Of a DNA stretch of 64,000 nt, positions 7,555 to 16,580 are shown piece by piece. Origin of the DNA: Marinithermus hydrothermalis DSM 14884 (lineage in GTDB: Bacteria; Deinococcota; Deinococci; Deinococcales; Marinithermaceae); the NCBI RefSeq assembly GCF_000195335.1, contig NC_015387.1:2076001-2140000 (forward strand), written 5' to 3'. The stretch's first letter is position 1; each line of letters begins with the position of its first letter. The notes beneath the pieces were generated by a model. That model was not told where the DNA came from and searched no databases. It was given only the letters and a program-made list of their open reading frames with translations. The translations under genes were made by a program, and so were the position numbers.

Positions 7555-9389
7555 GTTTTCACCGTTCCTTCTGGGATTTGAAACACGCGCTCCGCCAACT
7601 CTCCCTGATGCTCCGTGAGGGGTTTTCACCGTTCCTTCTGGGATTTGAAACTACAACACGCAACCCCTGATTTGCAACCCCCACCACAATAGTTTTCACC
7701 GTTCCTTCTGGGATTTGAAACCCCCAAACCCCTGGTTTTGCGCTACGAAAAACGCCGTTTTCACCGTTCCTTCTGGGATTTGAAACAGGATATCCACAAT
7801 CGCGTCCTCAGCGCGTTCGGGGTGGTTTTCACCGTTCCTTCTGGGATTTGAAACAAAGAATCAAAAGCGCGAAACCCGGAACCCGCAACAACAGTTTTCA
7901 CCGTTCCTTCTGGGATTTGAAACCGCCGTCAACGTAGCGGATGACTGCCCACGCGGGGAGTTTTCACCGTTCCTTCTGGGATTTGAAACGCGTGGGAATT
8001 AGCGTGGGAAAACCAGGACGGGTTCAGTTTTCACCGTTCCTTCTGGGATTTGAAACAAATGAGGTCCCCCCACTGTCGGATCAAAGGGCGGGGTTTTCAC
8101 CGTTCCTTCTGGGATTTGAAACTCTCGTGGGCTTTGCCAAGGAGAAAAAGGCCGCCTTGGGTTTTCACCGTTCCTTCTGGGATTTGAAACCCTCGAGGCT
8201 TACAGTAACCTAGACGGTGTACAAGTTTTCACCGTTCCTTCTGGGATTTGAAACTAGTAACAACCTCAAACGCCTTGTTAGCGATGCCTTGTTTTCACCG
8301 TTCCTTCTGGGATTTGAAACCCCCAACGCAACATTATACACCGTCACTGAAACGCAGGTTTTCACCGTTCCTTCTGGGATTTGAAACGCCTCATCCACAA
8401 TGAATAATAGGTTAGCTCCAGAAGTTTTCACCGTTCCTTCTGGGATTTGAAACCTCGATCCGGCGATCCCCTCGGGGCGGCATGGGCGCCGTTTTCACCG
8501 TTCCTTCTGGGATTTGAAACGGCGTGGCTGGCCGAGCGCGGCATGGACATAGAGAGTTTTCACCGTTCCTTCTGGGATTTGAAACTCAAATGGTCCATAT
8601 TGCGCCGTTCCCGTCCTGGACGTTTTCACCGTTCCTTCTGGGATTTGAAACCTTTCTAGCCGGACGCAGGCGCGGCGGGTCCTGGAAGTTTTCACCGTTC
8701 CTTCTGGGATTTGAAACCTGGAGGGACGCATGGAGCGCATGGAGGAACGAGTGGGTTTTCACCGTTCCTTCTGGGATTTGAAACCACTCTAGCCCCCGCT
8801 TACCTGAGGAACACCCCCCAGTTTTCACCGTTCCTTCTGGGATTTGAAACAAAGAATCAAAAGCGCGAAACCCGGAACCCGCAACAAGTTTTCACCGTTC
8901 CTTCTGGGATTTGAAACCATGGAGTGGGTAGAACAAAACGACAACCTATCCAAAGTTTTCACCGTTCCTTCTGGGATTTGAAACTGGCTTCCGTGGTCAT
9001 CTTCACTACCTCCCTTACACCTGGTTTTCACCGTTCCTTCTGGGATTTGAAACTATACCCCCACCCGGTAGGGTGGGGGGTGGGTTAGCGTGTTTTCACC
9101 GTTCCTTCTGGGATTTGAAACCCCAGTCCTCTAATTCACGGTAACTAATGACGTGTTCGTTTTCACCGTTCCTTCTGGGATTTGAAACAAGCGGCTCCTC
9201 AGTTACGAAACCACTCTAGCCCCCGCGTTTTCACCGTTCCTTCTGGGATTTGAAACACAGGTTCTCCTTCCCTCTGGTACTCACGGATCTTCTCGTTTTC
9301 ACCGTTCCTTCTGGGATTTGAAACCCTCACCGCGAAACTCATCATCCAGGAACTAAAAAGTTTTCACCGTTCCTTCTGGGATTTGAAAC
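7555..9389 (+). CRISPR. Type I-B CRISPR array, 28 repeats and 27 spacers
   Basis: Twenty-eight 30-bp repeats that all look identical, beginning GTTTTCACCGTTCC and ending GGGATTTGAAAC, at 7555, 7622, 7692, 7757, 7825, 7894, 7960, 8027, 8093, 8161, 8225, 8291, 8358, 8424, 8491, 8556, 8622, 8688, 8755, 8821, 8888, 8955, 9024, 9092, 9159, 9227, 9295 and 9360. Spacers are 34-40 nt. The last repeat is not degenerate. Transcription is inferred on the + strand, so the predicted 5' handle is TTTGAAAC and spacer 1 (7585-7621) is the newest. Spacers 5 and 20 share 37 nt; spacers 19 and 25 overlap; spacer 23 contains a perfect hairpin. Many spacers are less GC-rich than the chromosome, as expected for phage or plasmid DNA. 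Confidence 0.99.
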
Positions 9390-9453
9390 GAAGACTCAAA
9401 GCAAACTCCGCCTCCCGGAGCATCCTCTTCGCACGTACCCGCAACCCAAAAGC

Positions 9454-9476
9454 AAGGCGGGCCGTATGCCCGCCTT
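9454..9476. terminator. Bidirectional hairpin between CRISPR array and MFS gene
   Basis: Perfect 9-bp stem AAGGCGGGC / GCCCGCCTT around a 5-nt loop. It lies between the array (+) and the convergent MFS gene (-). On the minus strand it is followed by a short T-rich stretch (GCTTTTGGG). The 64 nt between the last repeat and the hairpin hold no gene. Confidence 0.6.
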
Positions 9477-9507
9477 AACGCGAGGAATGCACACTACCTT
9501 GCTCCGC

Positions 9508-10704
9508 TCAAGCCCCCGGGTGCTCCTCGAGCGCCTGGCGCACGCGCGGGTTCACGGCAAGGAGGAAAAGCGCCAGGCCTAGGAGGCTCGCGCTGAAAAC
9601 GTACGGGTACTCGGGCCGGAACTCGTACAGTCCCGTTCCCGCGACCGGGCCCAGCATCCGCCCGAGGGCCTGAGCGGCGCTGCCGAGGCCCGCGACGCTC
9701 CCTTGCTCGCCCTCCCCGACCGCCAGGGAAAGCGCCGCGGTCACACCGGGCATGGCGAGACCCTGCCCGAACCCCTGCAGCACCAAAGCCAGCGTCAGCA
9801 CAGCGAACCCATGCGCAAAGATGAAAAGCACGAACCCCGCGAGGGCCGCCGGCACCCCCACCCAAAGCAGCACCCGGGGCGGCCACTGGTACTTTCGCAC
9901 CAGGACCCCCTGCACGAAAACCGCCACCAAGCCGTACACCACGAGAGCCGTGCCGACCGCGCGTGCGGTGCCGGTGGCGTCCAGGCCCAACCGGTCCTGG
10001 AAGTAAAAAGCCACGGTCTGCTCCAGGGCCACCGAGGCCAGGCTGACCGCGAACCCCAAGACGAGAAGCGGCTGGATCCGCGGGTCGGTGGGGCGCAGCG
10101 CCCCGGCGGCCTCTGCACCCACGCGCCGCTGAGGCTCGGGCAGTTTCCACCACACGAACCAAGCGTTAAGCAGCGCGAGGGAAGCCGAGAAGTAAATGGG
10201 CGCGAGAAGGCTGATCCCCGCGAGGCCCGCGCCGATCGCCGGACCGAAGATCACTCCAAGCCCGAAAGCCGCGCCGATCAACGCCATGCCCGCGGTGCGT
10301 TCGTTGCGGCCGGTCACGTCCGCCACGTAAGCCTGTGCGGTGGGAAGCGTGGCGGAGGAGAAGGTACCGCCCAGCACGCGAGCCGCGAGCAGCAACCCGA
10401 AAAGCACCCCCGGCCCCAACCGCCCCGCGAAGCCCAACTGCGCGACGATAGCGAACAAGTAGAAGGACAGGGCGAACCCCAGGATGCCCACGAGGAGGAC
10501 CGGCTTACGCCCCACGCGCTCGCTTTGGCGCCCCCAGTACGGGCTCATCACGAACTGCATCAGGGCGTACCCGGTGGAGAACAACCCCACCTGCACCTCG
10601 CTCAGGCCGAGCTCGCGAGCCAACGGCGCCAGGATGGGGAACAGAACGGAAAGCCCCAGGATGCTGTTAAACAGGGAGAGGAACAGCAGCGCGAGCGGCC
10701 CCAT
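9508..10704 (-). CDS. MFS transporter (drug-efflux type)
   Basis: 398 residues, about 12 hydrophobic segments. The TM2-TM3 loop has the family signature G-R-Q-S-E-R-V-G-R-K-P, and the TM5 region has a G-x-x-x-G-P-x-x-G pattern (GVIFGPAIGAG), both typical of 12- and 14-helix proton antiporters of the TetA/Bcr type. Substrate unknown. The start at 10704 (MGPLALLFLSLF) is chosen because a TAAACT -10 box lies 7 nt upstream; a longer frame to 10761 would run into rlmN. Convergent with the CRISPR array. Confidence 0.8.
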   Translation of the reverse strand: MGPLALLFLSLFNSILGLSVLFPILAPLARELGLSEVQVGLFSTGYALMQFVMSPYWGRQSERVGRKPVLLVGILGFALSFYLFAIVAQLGFAGRLGPGVLFGLLLAARVLGGTFSSATLPTAQAYVADVTGRNERTAGMALIGAAFGLGVIFGPAIGAGLAGISLLAPIYFSASLALLNAWFVWWKLPEPQRRVGAEAAGALRPTDPRIQPLLVLGFAVSLASVALEQTVAFYFQDRLGLDATGTARAVGTALVVYGLVAVFVQGVLVRKYQWPPRVLLWVGVPAALAGFVLFIFAHGFAVLTLALVLQGFGQGLAMPGVTAALSLAVGEGEQGSVAGLGSAAQALGRMLGPVAGTGLYEFRPEYPYVFSASLLGLALFLLAVNPRVRQALEEHPGA

Positions 10705-10711
10705 GCTCCCT

Positions 10712-10717
10712 AGTTTA
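10712..10717 (-). promoter_or_regulatory. -10 box TAAACT for MFS gene, containing the rlmN stop codon
   Basis: On the minus strand TAAACT ends 7 nt before the MFS ATG. The TAA of this box is the rlmN stop codon. The adjacent AGGGAG could instead serve as a ribosome site, but it sits 1 nt from the ATG. Confidence 0.5.
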
Positions 10718-11776
10718 CGGGGTGCGCAACGCGAGCTGACCGCACGCTGCCCCCACATCACGCCCGCGGCTCCAACGCACCGAGACCGGGATGCCGGCCG
10801 CCTCGAGAACCGCGGCGAACCGCCGGATCTGCTCGCGGCTCGAGCCCTCGTGCGGCGCGCCCTCCCAGGGGTTGAAGGGGATGAGGTTCACGTGCGCGGT
10901 CAGGCCGCGCGTGTGCTTAGCGAGCATCTTAGCCTGCCACAGGTGGTCGTTCACGCCGCGGAGCAGGGTGTACTCGAGGGTCACGCGGCGTTTGGTGCGG
11001 CGGTAGTAGTGCCGCACCGCGTCCATGATCTCCTCGATCGCGTAGCGGTGCGCCGTGGGGATGATGCGGCGGCGGGTCTCGTCGTCCGGGGCGTGCAGGC
11101 TGAGGGCCAGCTTGACGCCCACGTCCTCCTCCGCGAGGCGGTAGATGCCGCGGGGGATGCCGACGGTGGAGAGGGTGATGCGGCGCGGGCTCATCGCGAG
11201 GGCTTGCTTGTGGATCATGCGGCGCACGGCCTTGAGGACGTTCGTGAGGTTCAACAGGGGCTCGCCCATCCCCATCAGGACCACGTTGCGGATCTCGCGC
11301 GGGCTGATCCCCTGGTGGTAGGCCGCGGCAAGCAGCTGGTCCAGGATCTCCGGGGCGGTCAGGTTCCGGCCGAAGCGCATCTGGCCCGTGGCGCAGAAGG
11401 TGCACCCTGCGGGGCAGCCCACCATGCTCGAGATGCAGATCGTCCGGCGGTCCTTATACGGCATGTAGACCGCTTCGGTCTGGCGGCCGTCGTGCAGCGT
11501 GTAGAGGTACTTGGTCGAGCCGTCCGCGCTGGGGAAGGCCTGCACGAGGGAGAACTCGCTTATGCGCCAGGTGTGCGCGAGCTCGGCGCGCAACGCGCGG
11601 GGCAGGTCGGTCATCTCGTCGAACTCGCGCACGCCCCACGCGTACAGCCAGTGCGCGATCTGGCGCTTGCGGTACCCTTCCCCGGGCAGGTCCTCGGGCT
11701 CGGGTTCCAGGATCGGGCGTCGCTCATCCCCCAGCGCGAGGGGCAGGTGAGCATTCCATTCAGCAGGTTCCCTCAT
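10715..11776 (-). CDS. rlmN: 23S rRNA A2503 / tRNA A37 C2-methyltransferase RlmN
   Basis: 353 residues, the usual length. This radical-SAM enzyme methylates C2 of A2503 in 23S rRNA and often A37 in tRNA. The CxxxCxxC cluster motif is C121, C125, C128 (CPAGCTFC). The GMGEPLLN motif and the C-terminal cysteine about 8 residues from the end (C345 in DVGAACGQL), which carries the methyl intermediate, are present. The ATG at 11776 has GGGGAG a few nt upstream. Its stop codon is part of the next gene's -10 box. mutS2 lies 9 nt upstream on the same strand. Confidence 0.95.
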   Translation of the reverse strand: MREPAEWNAHLPLALGDERRPILEPEPEDLPGEGYRKRQIAHWLYAWGVREFDEMTDLPRALRAELAHTWRISEFSLVQAFPSADGSTKYLYTLHDGRQTEAVYMPYKDRRTICISSMVGCPAGCTFCATGQMRFGRNLTAPEILDQLLAAAYHQGISPREIRNVVLMGMGEPLLNLTNVLKAVRRMIHKQALAMSPRRITLSTVGIPRGIYRLAEEDVGVKLALSLHAPDDETRRRIIPTAHRYAIEEIMDAVRHYYRRTKRRVTLEYTLLRGVNDHLWQAKMLAKHTRGLTAHVNLIPFNPWEGAPHEGSSREQIRRFAAVLEAAGIPVSVRWSRGRDVGAACGQLALRTP

Positions 11777-11785
11777 GGTTCTCCC

Positions 11786-14044
11786 CTACACCTTCAGGTG
11801 CACTACGGTCACGCCGTGCCCGCCCTCGTAAGGCATCGCGTCGTGGAAGGAAGCCACGCGCTTGTCGCGCTTTAGGGCGTCGCGGATCGCGCGCCGGAGG
11901 GCGCCGGTGCCTTTGCCGTGCAGGATGCGGACGGGGGTTTCCTTGAGGGCCAGGGCCTCGCTGATGAAGTCGTGCACCGCCTCTACCGCCTCCACGGCGG
12001 TCAAGCCCCGCACGTTGAGTTCCGGCTCGAACCCGGACTTCACCACCACGGCCTGTTTGGGGCGGGGCGCGTCCTCACCGCGTGGCCTGAGCTCGGCGGT
12101 CGGCACGCTCACCTTCAGCACCCCGATCTGCACCACGGCCTCCTCCCCGTCCACCCGCACCACGGTTCCCGTCTTGCGGTACGAAGGCACCTCCACCGTC
12201 ATGCCGGGCTTGAGGCCCTCCAGGCGCGGGCGCTTGGGTTCCGGCCGGCCCTTTTGGCGCAGCTGCATCACCGTCCGGAGCGCGTCGCGCTTGGCCGACT
12301 CCCCCTTGCGCGCCTGCTCCCGGAGGGAACGGATGCGCTCGTGCACCTCCTTGAGGAGCCGGTCCGCCTCGGCCCGCGCGGCCTCGAGGCGCTCCTGGCG
12401 TTCCGCCTCGATGCGCGCCAGGCGCGCCTCCAGCTCGGCACGCAGGGCCTCGGCCTCGGCCCGCGCGGCGCGGGCCTGCGCGAGTTCGGCCTCCAAGGCG
12501 CGGCGTTCCGCCTCGATCCGCTCCAGGAGGAGCTCGAGCTCGCGGCCCTCGGGGCCGAGGAGGGCTTCCGCTCGTTTAAGGACCGCTTCCGGGAAGCCCA
12601 GTTGCCGCGCGACCGCGAGGGCGTAACTGCGGCCGGGCACCCCGAGGACGAGGCGGTAGGTGGGCTCGAGGCGCTCCAGGTCGAAGGCCATCGAGGCGTT
12701 CAGGACCCCTTCGCGCTCCATGGCGAAGGCCTTGAGGGGGGTGAGGTGCGTGGTGATCACGCCGCGCGCGCCGCGCTCCAGCAGGGCCTCGAGGACCGCT
12801 TGGGAGAGCGCGGCGCCCTCCATGGGGTCGGTGCCGGAGCCGAGCTCGTCGATCAGGACGAGGGCGCGGGGGGAAGCGTGCTGCAGCACGGCCTCGAGGC
12901 GCACGAGGTGCGCGGCGAAGGTGGAGAGGCTGTGCTCGAGGGACTGCTCGTCCCCGATGTCCACCAGCAGGGCGTCCACCCACGGGAGTTCTGCGGCCCG
13001 AGCCGGGACGAAGAGGCCGGACTGCGCCATCAGGACCGCGAGGCCGAGGGATTTCAGGAGGACGGTCTTCCCCCCCATGTTCGGGCCCGTGATGAGCAGG
13101 AGGCGGCGGTCCGCGTCGAGCTCGAGGTCGTTCGGCACGCAGTTCACGATGAGGGGGTGGAAGAGGCCCTCTAGGCGGTAGGTGCCCGCCTCGCCCCACC
13201 GGGGCCGCACGAGGCGCCAGTCCTCCGCGAGGCTGGCCGCGGCGCGCACCAGATCCAGCGCGGCGAGGGCCTCGAGGGTGCGGTCCACCTCGGGGTCCGC
13301 GGCGAGGGCCTGGGTGAGTTCGAAGAGGACGCGCTGCACCTCGGCCTCCTCCTCGAGGCGCAGCTTGGCGAGCTCGTTATTGAGGGGCACGACCGAGGCC
13401 GGCTCGAGGAAGACCGTGGCGCCCGAGGCGGACTGGTCCAGCACGATGCCCGTCACCTGGTGCTGGAGGTGCGCCTTGATGGGGATGACGTACCGGTCGC
13501 GGCGCAGGGTGATGAAGCGTTCCTGCACCGCCTCCGGGTGCGCGTCCATCACCGCGTAGAGCCGATCCTGGATCTGGGCCCGCAGGGGCTCCATGCGCCG
13601 GCGGATCTGGCGCAGCTTGGGGGTGGCGTGGTCCTTAACGCGCCCGTCCTCCTCCAAGGCCTCCGCCACGCGCCGGCGGAAAAGGAGGTGCTCCCCCACA
13701 CGCGCGGCGAGCCCGGCGAGGTGCTCGGTCTCGGCCTCGAGGAGGTGCCGCTTGAGCTCCGCAGCAGCGGAGAGGGTGTGGGCGGCCTCCACGAGCTCGA
13801 GGCCCTCGAGCCGCCGGCCCTCGCGCGCGCGTTGGAGGAGGGGCCGGAGGTCCCGGATCCCCCCCAGGCGGTAGGGCACGAGAAGGGCCTCAGCCACCGC
13901 GGCTTGGAAGGCCTGGGCCTCGGCCGGGGTAGGGTACGGCTCGAGGGCCTGGGCGCGCTCCACGCCCAAAGCGGTCGCGGCGCGCTCGGCTAAAGCCGCG
14001 CGCACCCGGTCGAACTCGAGGGCGGTTCGTGCGTCTCGCATCAT
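11786..14044 (-). CDS. mutS2: MutS2 ATPase/endonuclease
   Basis: 752 residues from the start chosen here. MutS2 proteins suppress homologous recombination or rescue collided ribosomes; they are not mismatch-repair MutS. Order: MutS-type core, ABC ATPase with Walker A GPNMGGKT (about 320-327) and Walker B LVLIDELGSGTDP, a long charged coiled coil rich in Arg/Glu/Ala, then a Smr domain (LNVRGLTAVEAVE and the LHGKGTGALR loop). Start: two tandem ATGs at 14044 and 14041; upstream lie a hairpin GCCCCGC/GCGGGGC and a TATACT box near 14085-14090, so the longer frame to 14092 would begin inside the promoter. Confidence 0.93.
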   Translation of the reverse strand: MMRDARTALEFDRVRAALAERAATALGVERAQALEPYPTPAEAQAFQAAVAEALLVPYRLGGIRDLRPLLQRAREGRRLEGLELVEAAHTLSAAAELKRHLLEAETEHLAGLAARVGEHLLFRRRVAEALEEDGRVKDHATPKLRQIRRRMEPLRAQIQDRLYAVMDAHPEAVQERFITLRRDRYVIPIKAHLQHQVTGIVLDQSASGATVFLEPASVVPLNNELAKLRLEEEAEVQRVLFELTQALAADPEVDRTLEALAALDLVRAAASLAEDWRLVRPRWGEAGTYRLEGLFHPLIVNCVPNDLELDADRRLLLITGPNMGGKTVLLKSLGLAVLMAQSGLFVPARAAELPWVDALLVDIGDEQSLEHSLSTFAAHLVRLEAVLQHASPRALVLIDELGSGTDPMEGAALSQAVLEALLERGARGVITTHLTPLKAFAMEREGVLNASMAFDLERLEPTYRLVLGVPGRSYALAVARQLGFPEAVLKRAEALLGPEGRELELLLERIEAERRALEAELAQARAARAEAEALRAELEARLARIEAERQERLEAARAEADRLLKEVHERIRSLREQARKGESAKRDALRTVMQLRQKGRPEPKRPRLEGLKPGMTVEVPSYRKTGTVVRVDGEEAVVQIGVLKVSVPTAELRPRGEDAPRPKQAVVVKSGFEPELNVRGLTAVEAVEAVHDFISEALALKETPVRILHGKGTGALRRAIRDALKRDKRVASFHDAMPYEGGHGVTVVHLKV

Positions 14045-14119
14045 CCCGTCGCCCCGCTCAAGCCGCGGGGCACCCAAAGCCGCAGTATACACGCCTGGAG
14101 GGGGGAAGAAGGTAAGGGG

Positions 14120-15181
14120 TTACTCCCCCACCTCGACCACCGACTTGTCCCCCAGCACGAGCTTGTGCGCCTTGGGCAGGCCTTTGCGCGTGGTGACCTT
14201 GGAGCCCACACCCAGGATGCACTCCTGTATCCGGAGGTTCACGTCCTCCACCACGGCCTTGTCCTCGAGGATGGAGAACTCCACCTCGGCGCGGCGCACC
14301 TGCGCGCCGGGGCCGACCGAGGTGAAGGGACCGATGAAGGCGCTTTCCACCACGGCGCCGCTCGCGATCAAAGCCGGGCCCAGGATCGTGGAGTCGAGGA
14401 CGCTCGCGCCCGGCTCGATCACCACGCGGCCCGTGACGCGGCTACCCGAAACCAGGCCCTCCACGCGAGGCTCGAGGCCTTCGAGGAGGAGGCGGTTCGC
14501 GTCGAGGAGGTCGTGGGGTCGTCCGGTGTCCTTCCACCATCCCTCCACGGTCACGCCGCGCACCGCGCGCCCCCGGTCGATCAGGCCTTGGATGGCGTCG
14601 GTGATCTCGTACTCGCCGCGCGCGCTGGGCTCGAGGCCCGCGATGATCTCGTGGATCTCCGGGGTGAAGACGTACACGCCCGCGACCGCGAGGTTCGTGG
14701 GGGGGTTCTGGGGTTTTTCCAGGAGGCGGACGATCCGGCCTCCCTCCACGACCGCCACGCCGAACTGCTGGGGGTTCTCGACGGGCACGAGGGCGATGAC
14801 CGCGTCGGCCTCGTCCTGCTGGAAGGCCTTGACGAAGCGCGCCACCCCGTGCTCGAACAGGTTGTCCCCCAGGTACATCACGAAGGGGCTGTCCCCCAGC
14901 CACTCGCGCGCCACCCGCACCGCGTGCGCGAGCCCTTGGGACTCCTCCTGCACGATGTAGGTGAGGCGCGCGTCCTTGAACCCGTTGAGCGCGAGGCGGA
15001 TGTCCTTGGCCGTGTCGGGCGAGACGACCACTCCGATCTCGGTGATGCCTGAGCGGGTTAGGTTCTCGACCGCGTAGTGAATGATGGGCCGGCCAGCCAC
15101 CCGGATCGCCGGCTTGGGTCGCGTGTGGGTCAGGGGCCGCAGCCGGGTGCCGCGGCCTGCCGCGAGGATGAGGCCCTTCAT
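14120..15181 (-). CDS. Sugar-1-phosphate nucleotidyltransferase (long RmlA/GlmU-like)
   Basis: About 353 residues. The N-terminal nucleotidyltransferase has the signature LAAGRGTRLRPLT (6-18) and a YLGDNLFEHG motif. The C-terminal third is a hexapeptide left-handed beta-helix (repeats such as GASVLDSTILGPALIASGAV), as in long archaeal-type glucose-1-phosphate thymidylyltransferases. It probably makes dTDP- or UDP-sugar for surface glycans, supported by the Wzz-like gene before it and the RmlD-like gene nearby. Start 15181 has GAAGG 7 nt upstream; an ATG at 15187 overlaps the upstream stop (ATGA) and is an alternative. Confidence 0.85.
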   Translation of the reverse strand: MKGLILAAGRGTRLRPLTHTRPKPAIRVAGRPIIHYAVENLTRSGITEIGVVVSPDTAKDIRLALNGFKDARLTYIVQEESQGLAHAVRVAREWLGDSPFVMYLGDNLFEHGVARFVKAFQQDEADAVIALVPVENPQQFGVAVVEGGRIVRLLEKPQNPPTNLAVAGVYVFTPEIHEIIAGLEPSARGEYEITDAIQGLIDRGRAVRGVTVEGWWKDTGRPHDLLDANRLLLEGLEPRVEGLVSGSRVTGRVVIEPGASVLDSTILGPALIASGAVVESAFIGPFTSVGPGAQVRRAEVEFSILEDKAVVEDVNLRIQECILGVGSKVTTRKGLPKAHKLVLGDKSVVEVGE

Positions 15182-15183
15182 GC

Positions 15184-16509
15184 TCATGCCTTCATTGTAT
15201 GGGAGGCGTTTGCGCCCTCCGGGGCAGGCTGCAAGGCGTCCGCGACGAAGGCCCAAACGAGCGCTAGCATCCCTCCCAGTACGAGGGCGAGCGCCAGGAT
15301 CAGGGCCGTTTTCGGCGCGACGGGATCAAACATGGGGTAGGCAGGGGCCAGGACCTGCGCCAGGCTCCGCTGCACGGAAGCCGCTTCGATCCGGAGGTCG
15401 TTGCGTTTTTGGGCCAGGGCGATGTACTCGCTGCGGGCCAGGTCCAGCTGCTCCTGAACCTGCTGGGCGCGTACCTGCGCCTCCGCGACGCGCGCCTTCA
15501 GGTCCGCGATGCGGGCCTCCAGCTCCTCGAGCCGTTCCTGGAGCGCCGCCTCACGTGCCGTGAGGCGAGCCTCCTCCGTCCGGGCGTCTACCAGCGTCTG
15601 CTGCAACCGGACGTACACCGGGTTGAGTTCCTGGTCCACCAGCCGCAGCTCGGCCGCTTCCTGAACCCCCCGCTGCCCTAGGAGCGTGGTCGCGAGGGGG
15701 TCCGCGAAGACGCTGCGCTCCAGGGAGAGCCGTTCAGGCTCGCCCTCCAACTGGGCTTGCACGGCCTGGATCCGCGCGCGTATGGCGGCGAGGTTCTGGC
15801 GCAGTTGCGCCAGCTCACCCTCGAGCCGTACCCGTTCGTTCGTGAAGGCGCTCAACGCCGCCTGGTCCTGCTCGAGGGTCGAGGTCCGCTGGAAGGCTTC
15901 CCACGCCTGCTGGGCCTTCCGGTACCGGGCCTCGCTCTCGCTCAATCGTTCCTCAAGGACCTCGAGGACGGCGCGCGTGCGTTCCACGGGCACCGCGTTC
16001 ACCCGCCTAAGCGTGGCGTCTACCCAGAGGTTCGCGATCTCTGCGGCTAGACGCGGGTCCCCTTCCCTGGCCCGGTGCTCCACGATCAGCCCGGCTTGCG
16101 CGTTCTTGGGCGAGAGGTCCTTGAGCTTCAGGCTGTCCGCGAGGGACTCCAGAAGCTCGCCGTCCTCCCGGTCACGCCACGCTTCCGGCATCGAATCCTG
16201 CTGCCGGAGCCCCGCGAGCACCTCGCGCAACACCGGTTCCGAGTACGCGATAGAGCGGTACCCTGAAAACCCGATGAACGGCTGGTCCTCAACCTGGATC
16301 TTTTCCTCGAGGCGCGCCTGTACCTGCAGTGGGCTTATGCTCACGGTTGCTGCCGCCTCATATGCGGGCTTGGCCCAGAGGATCAGGTAGGCGGCCGCGG
16401 CAGCCACCGCGAGGGCCGGCACGGCCACCAACAATCTCCAACGCCGTTTCAATACCTCCACCAAATCCCGCAGCGTGATCTCGTCTGGATAGGACGTAGC
16501 CTCCGGCAT
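15184..16509 (-). CDS. Wzz/polysaccharide co-polymerase-like membrane protein
   Basis: 441 residues. The N-terminal region EITLRDLVEVLKRRWRLLV leads into a transmembrane helix; a long periplasmic coiled coil (rich in Glu/Arg/Gln/Ala) fills the middle and a second membrane helix closes the protein near the C-terminus. This is the layout of chain-length regulators for exported polysaccharide. There is no C-terminal tyrosine kinase. The start at 16509 is supported by a TACAAT box exactly 6 nt upstream, implying a leaderless mRNA. The stop overlaps an ATG of the nucleotidyltransferase gene, so the two form an operon. Confidence 0.75.
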   Translation of the reverse strand: MPEATSYPDEITLRDLVEVLKRRWRLLVAVPALAVAAAAAYLILWAKPAYEAAATVSISPLQVQARLEEKIQVEDQPFIGFSGYRSIAYSEPVLREVLAGLRQQDSMPEAWRDREDGELLESLADSLKLKDLSPKNAQAGLIVEHRAREGDPRLAAEIANLWVDATLRRVNAVPVERTRAVLEVLEERLSESEARYRKAQQAWEAFQRTSTLEQDQAALSAFTNERVRLEGELAQLRQNLAAIRARIQAVQAQLEGEPERLSLERSVFADPLATTLLGQRGVQEAAELRLVDQELNPVYVRLQQTLVDARTEEARLTAREAALQERLEELEARIADLKARVAEAQVRAQQVQEQLDLARSEYIALAQKRNDLRIEAASVQRSLAQVLAPAYPMFDPVAPKTALILALALVLGGMLALVWAFVADALQPAPEGANASHTMKA

Positions 16510-16515
16510 AAGGCA

Positions 16516-16521
16516 ATTGTA
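16516..16521 (-). promoter_or_regulatory. -10 box TACAAT, leaderless promoter of the Wzz-like gene
   Basis: TACAAT on the minus strand followed by 6 nt and then ATG. There is no purine-rich ribosome site between them. It sits back to back with the rmlD-like promoter about 50 bp away. Confidence 0.6.
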
Positions 16522-16568
16522 GCAAGCGCGGGCGGGCACGGCGTTCACGCGCGTCCCAGCCGCTGGGG

Positions 16569-16574
16569 TATAAC
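16569..16574 (+). promoter_or_regulatory. -10 box TATAAC, leaderless promoter of the RmlD-like gene
   Basis: TATAAC, then CGAAGC, then the ATG at 16581. The last base departs from the TANNNT pattern, but spacing and lack of a Shine-Dalgarno match the other leaderless starts here. Confidence 0.5.
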
Positions 16575-16580
16575 CGAAGC

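Noticed and set aside
7941..9031. Several apparent ORFs inside the CRISPR array
   Set aside because: They are repeat translations (FSPFLLGFET patterns) and not genes.
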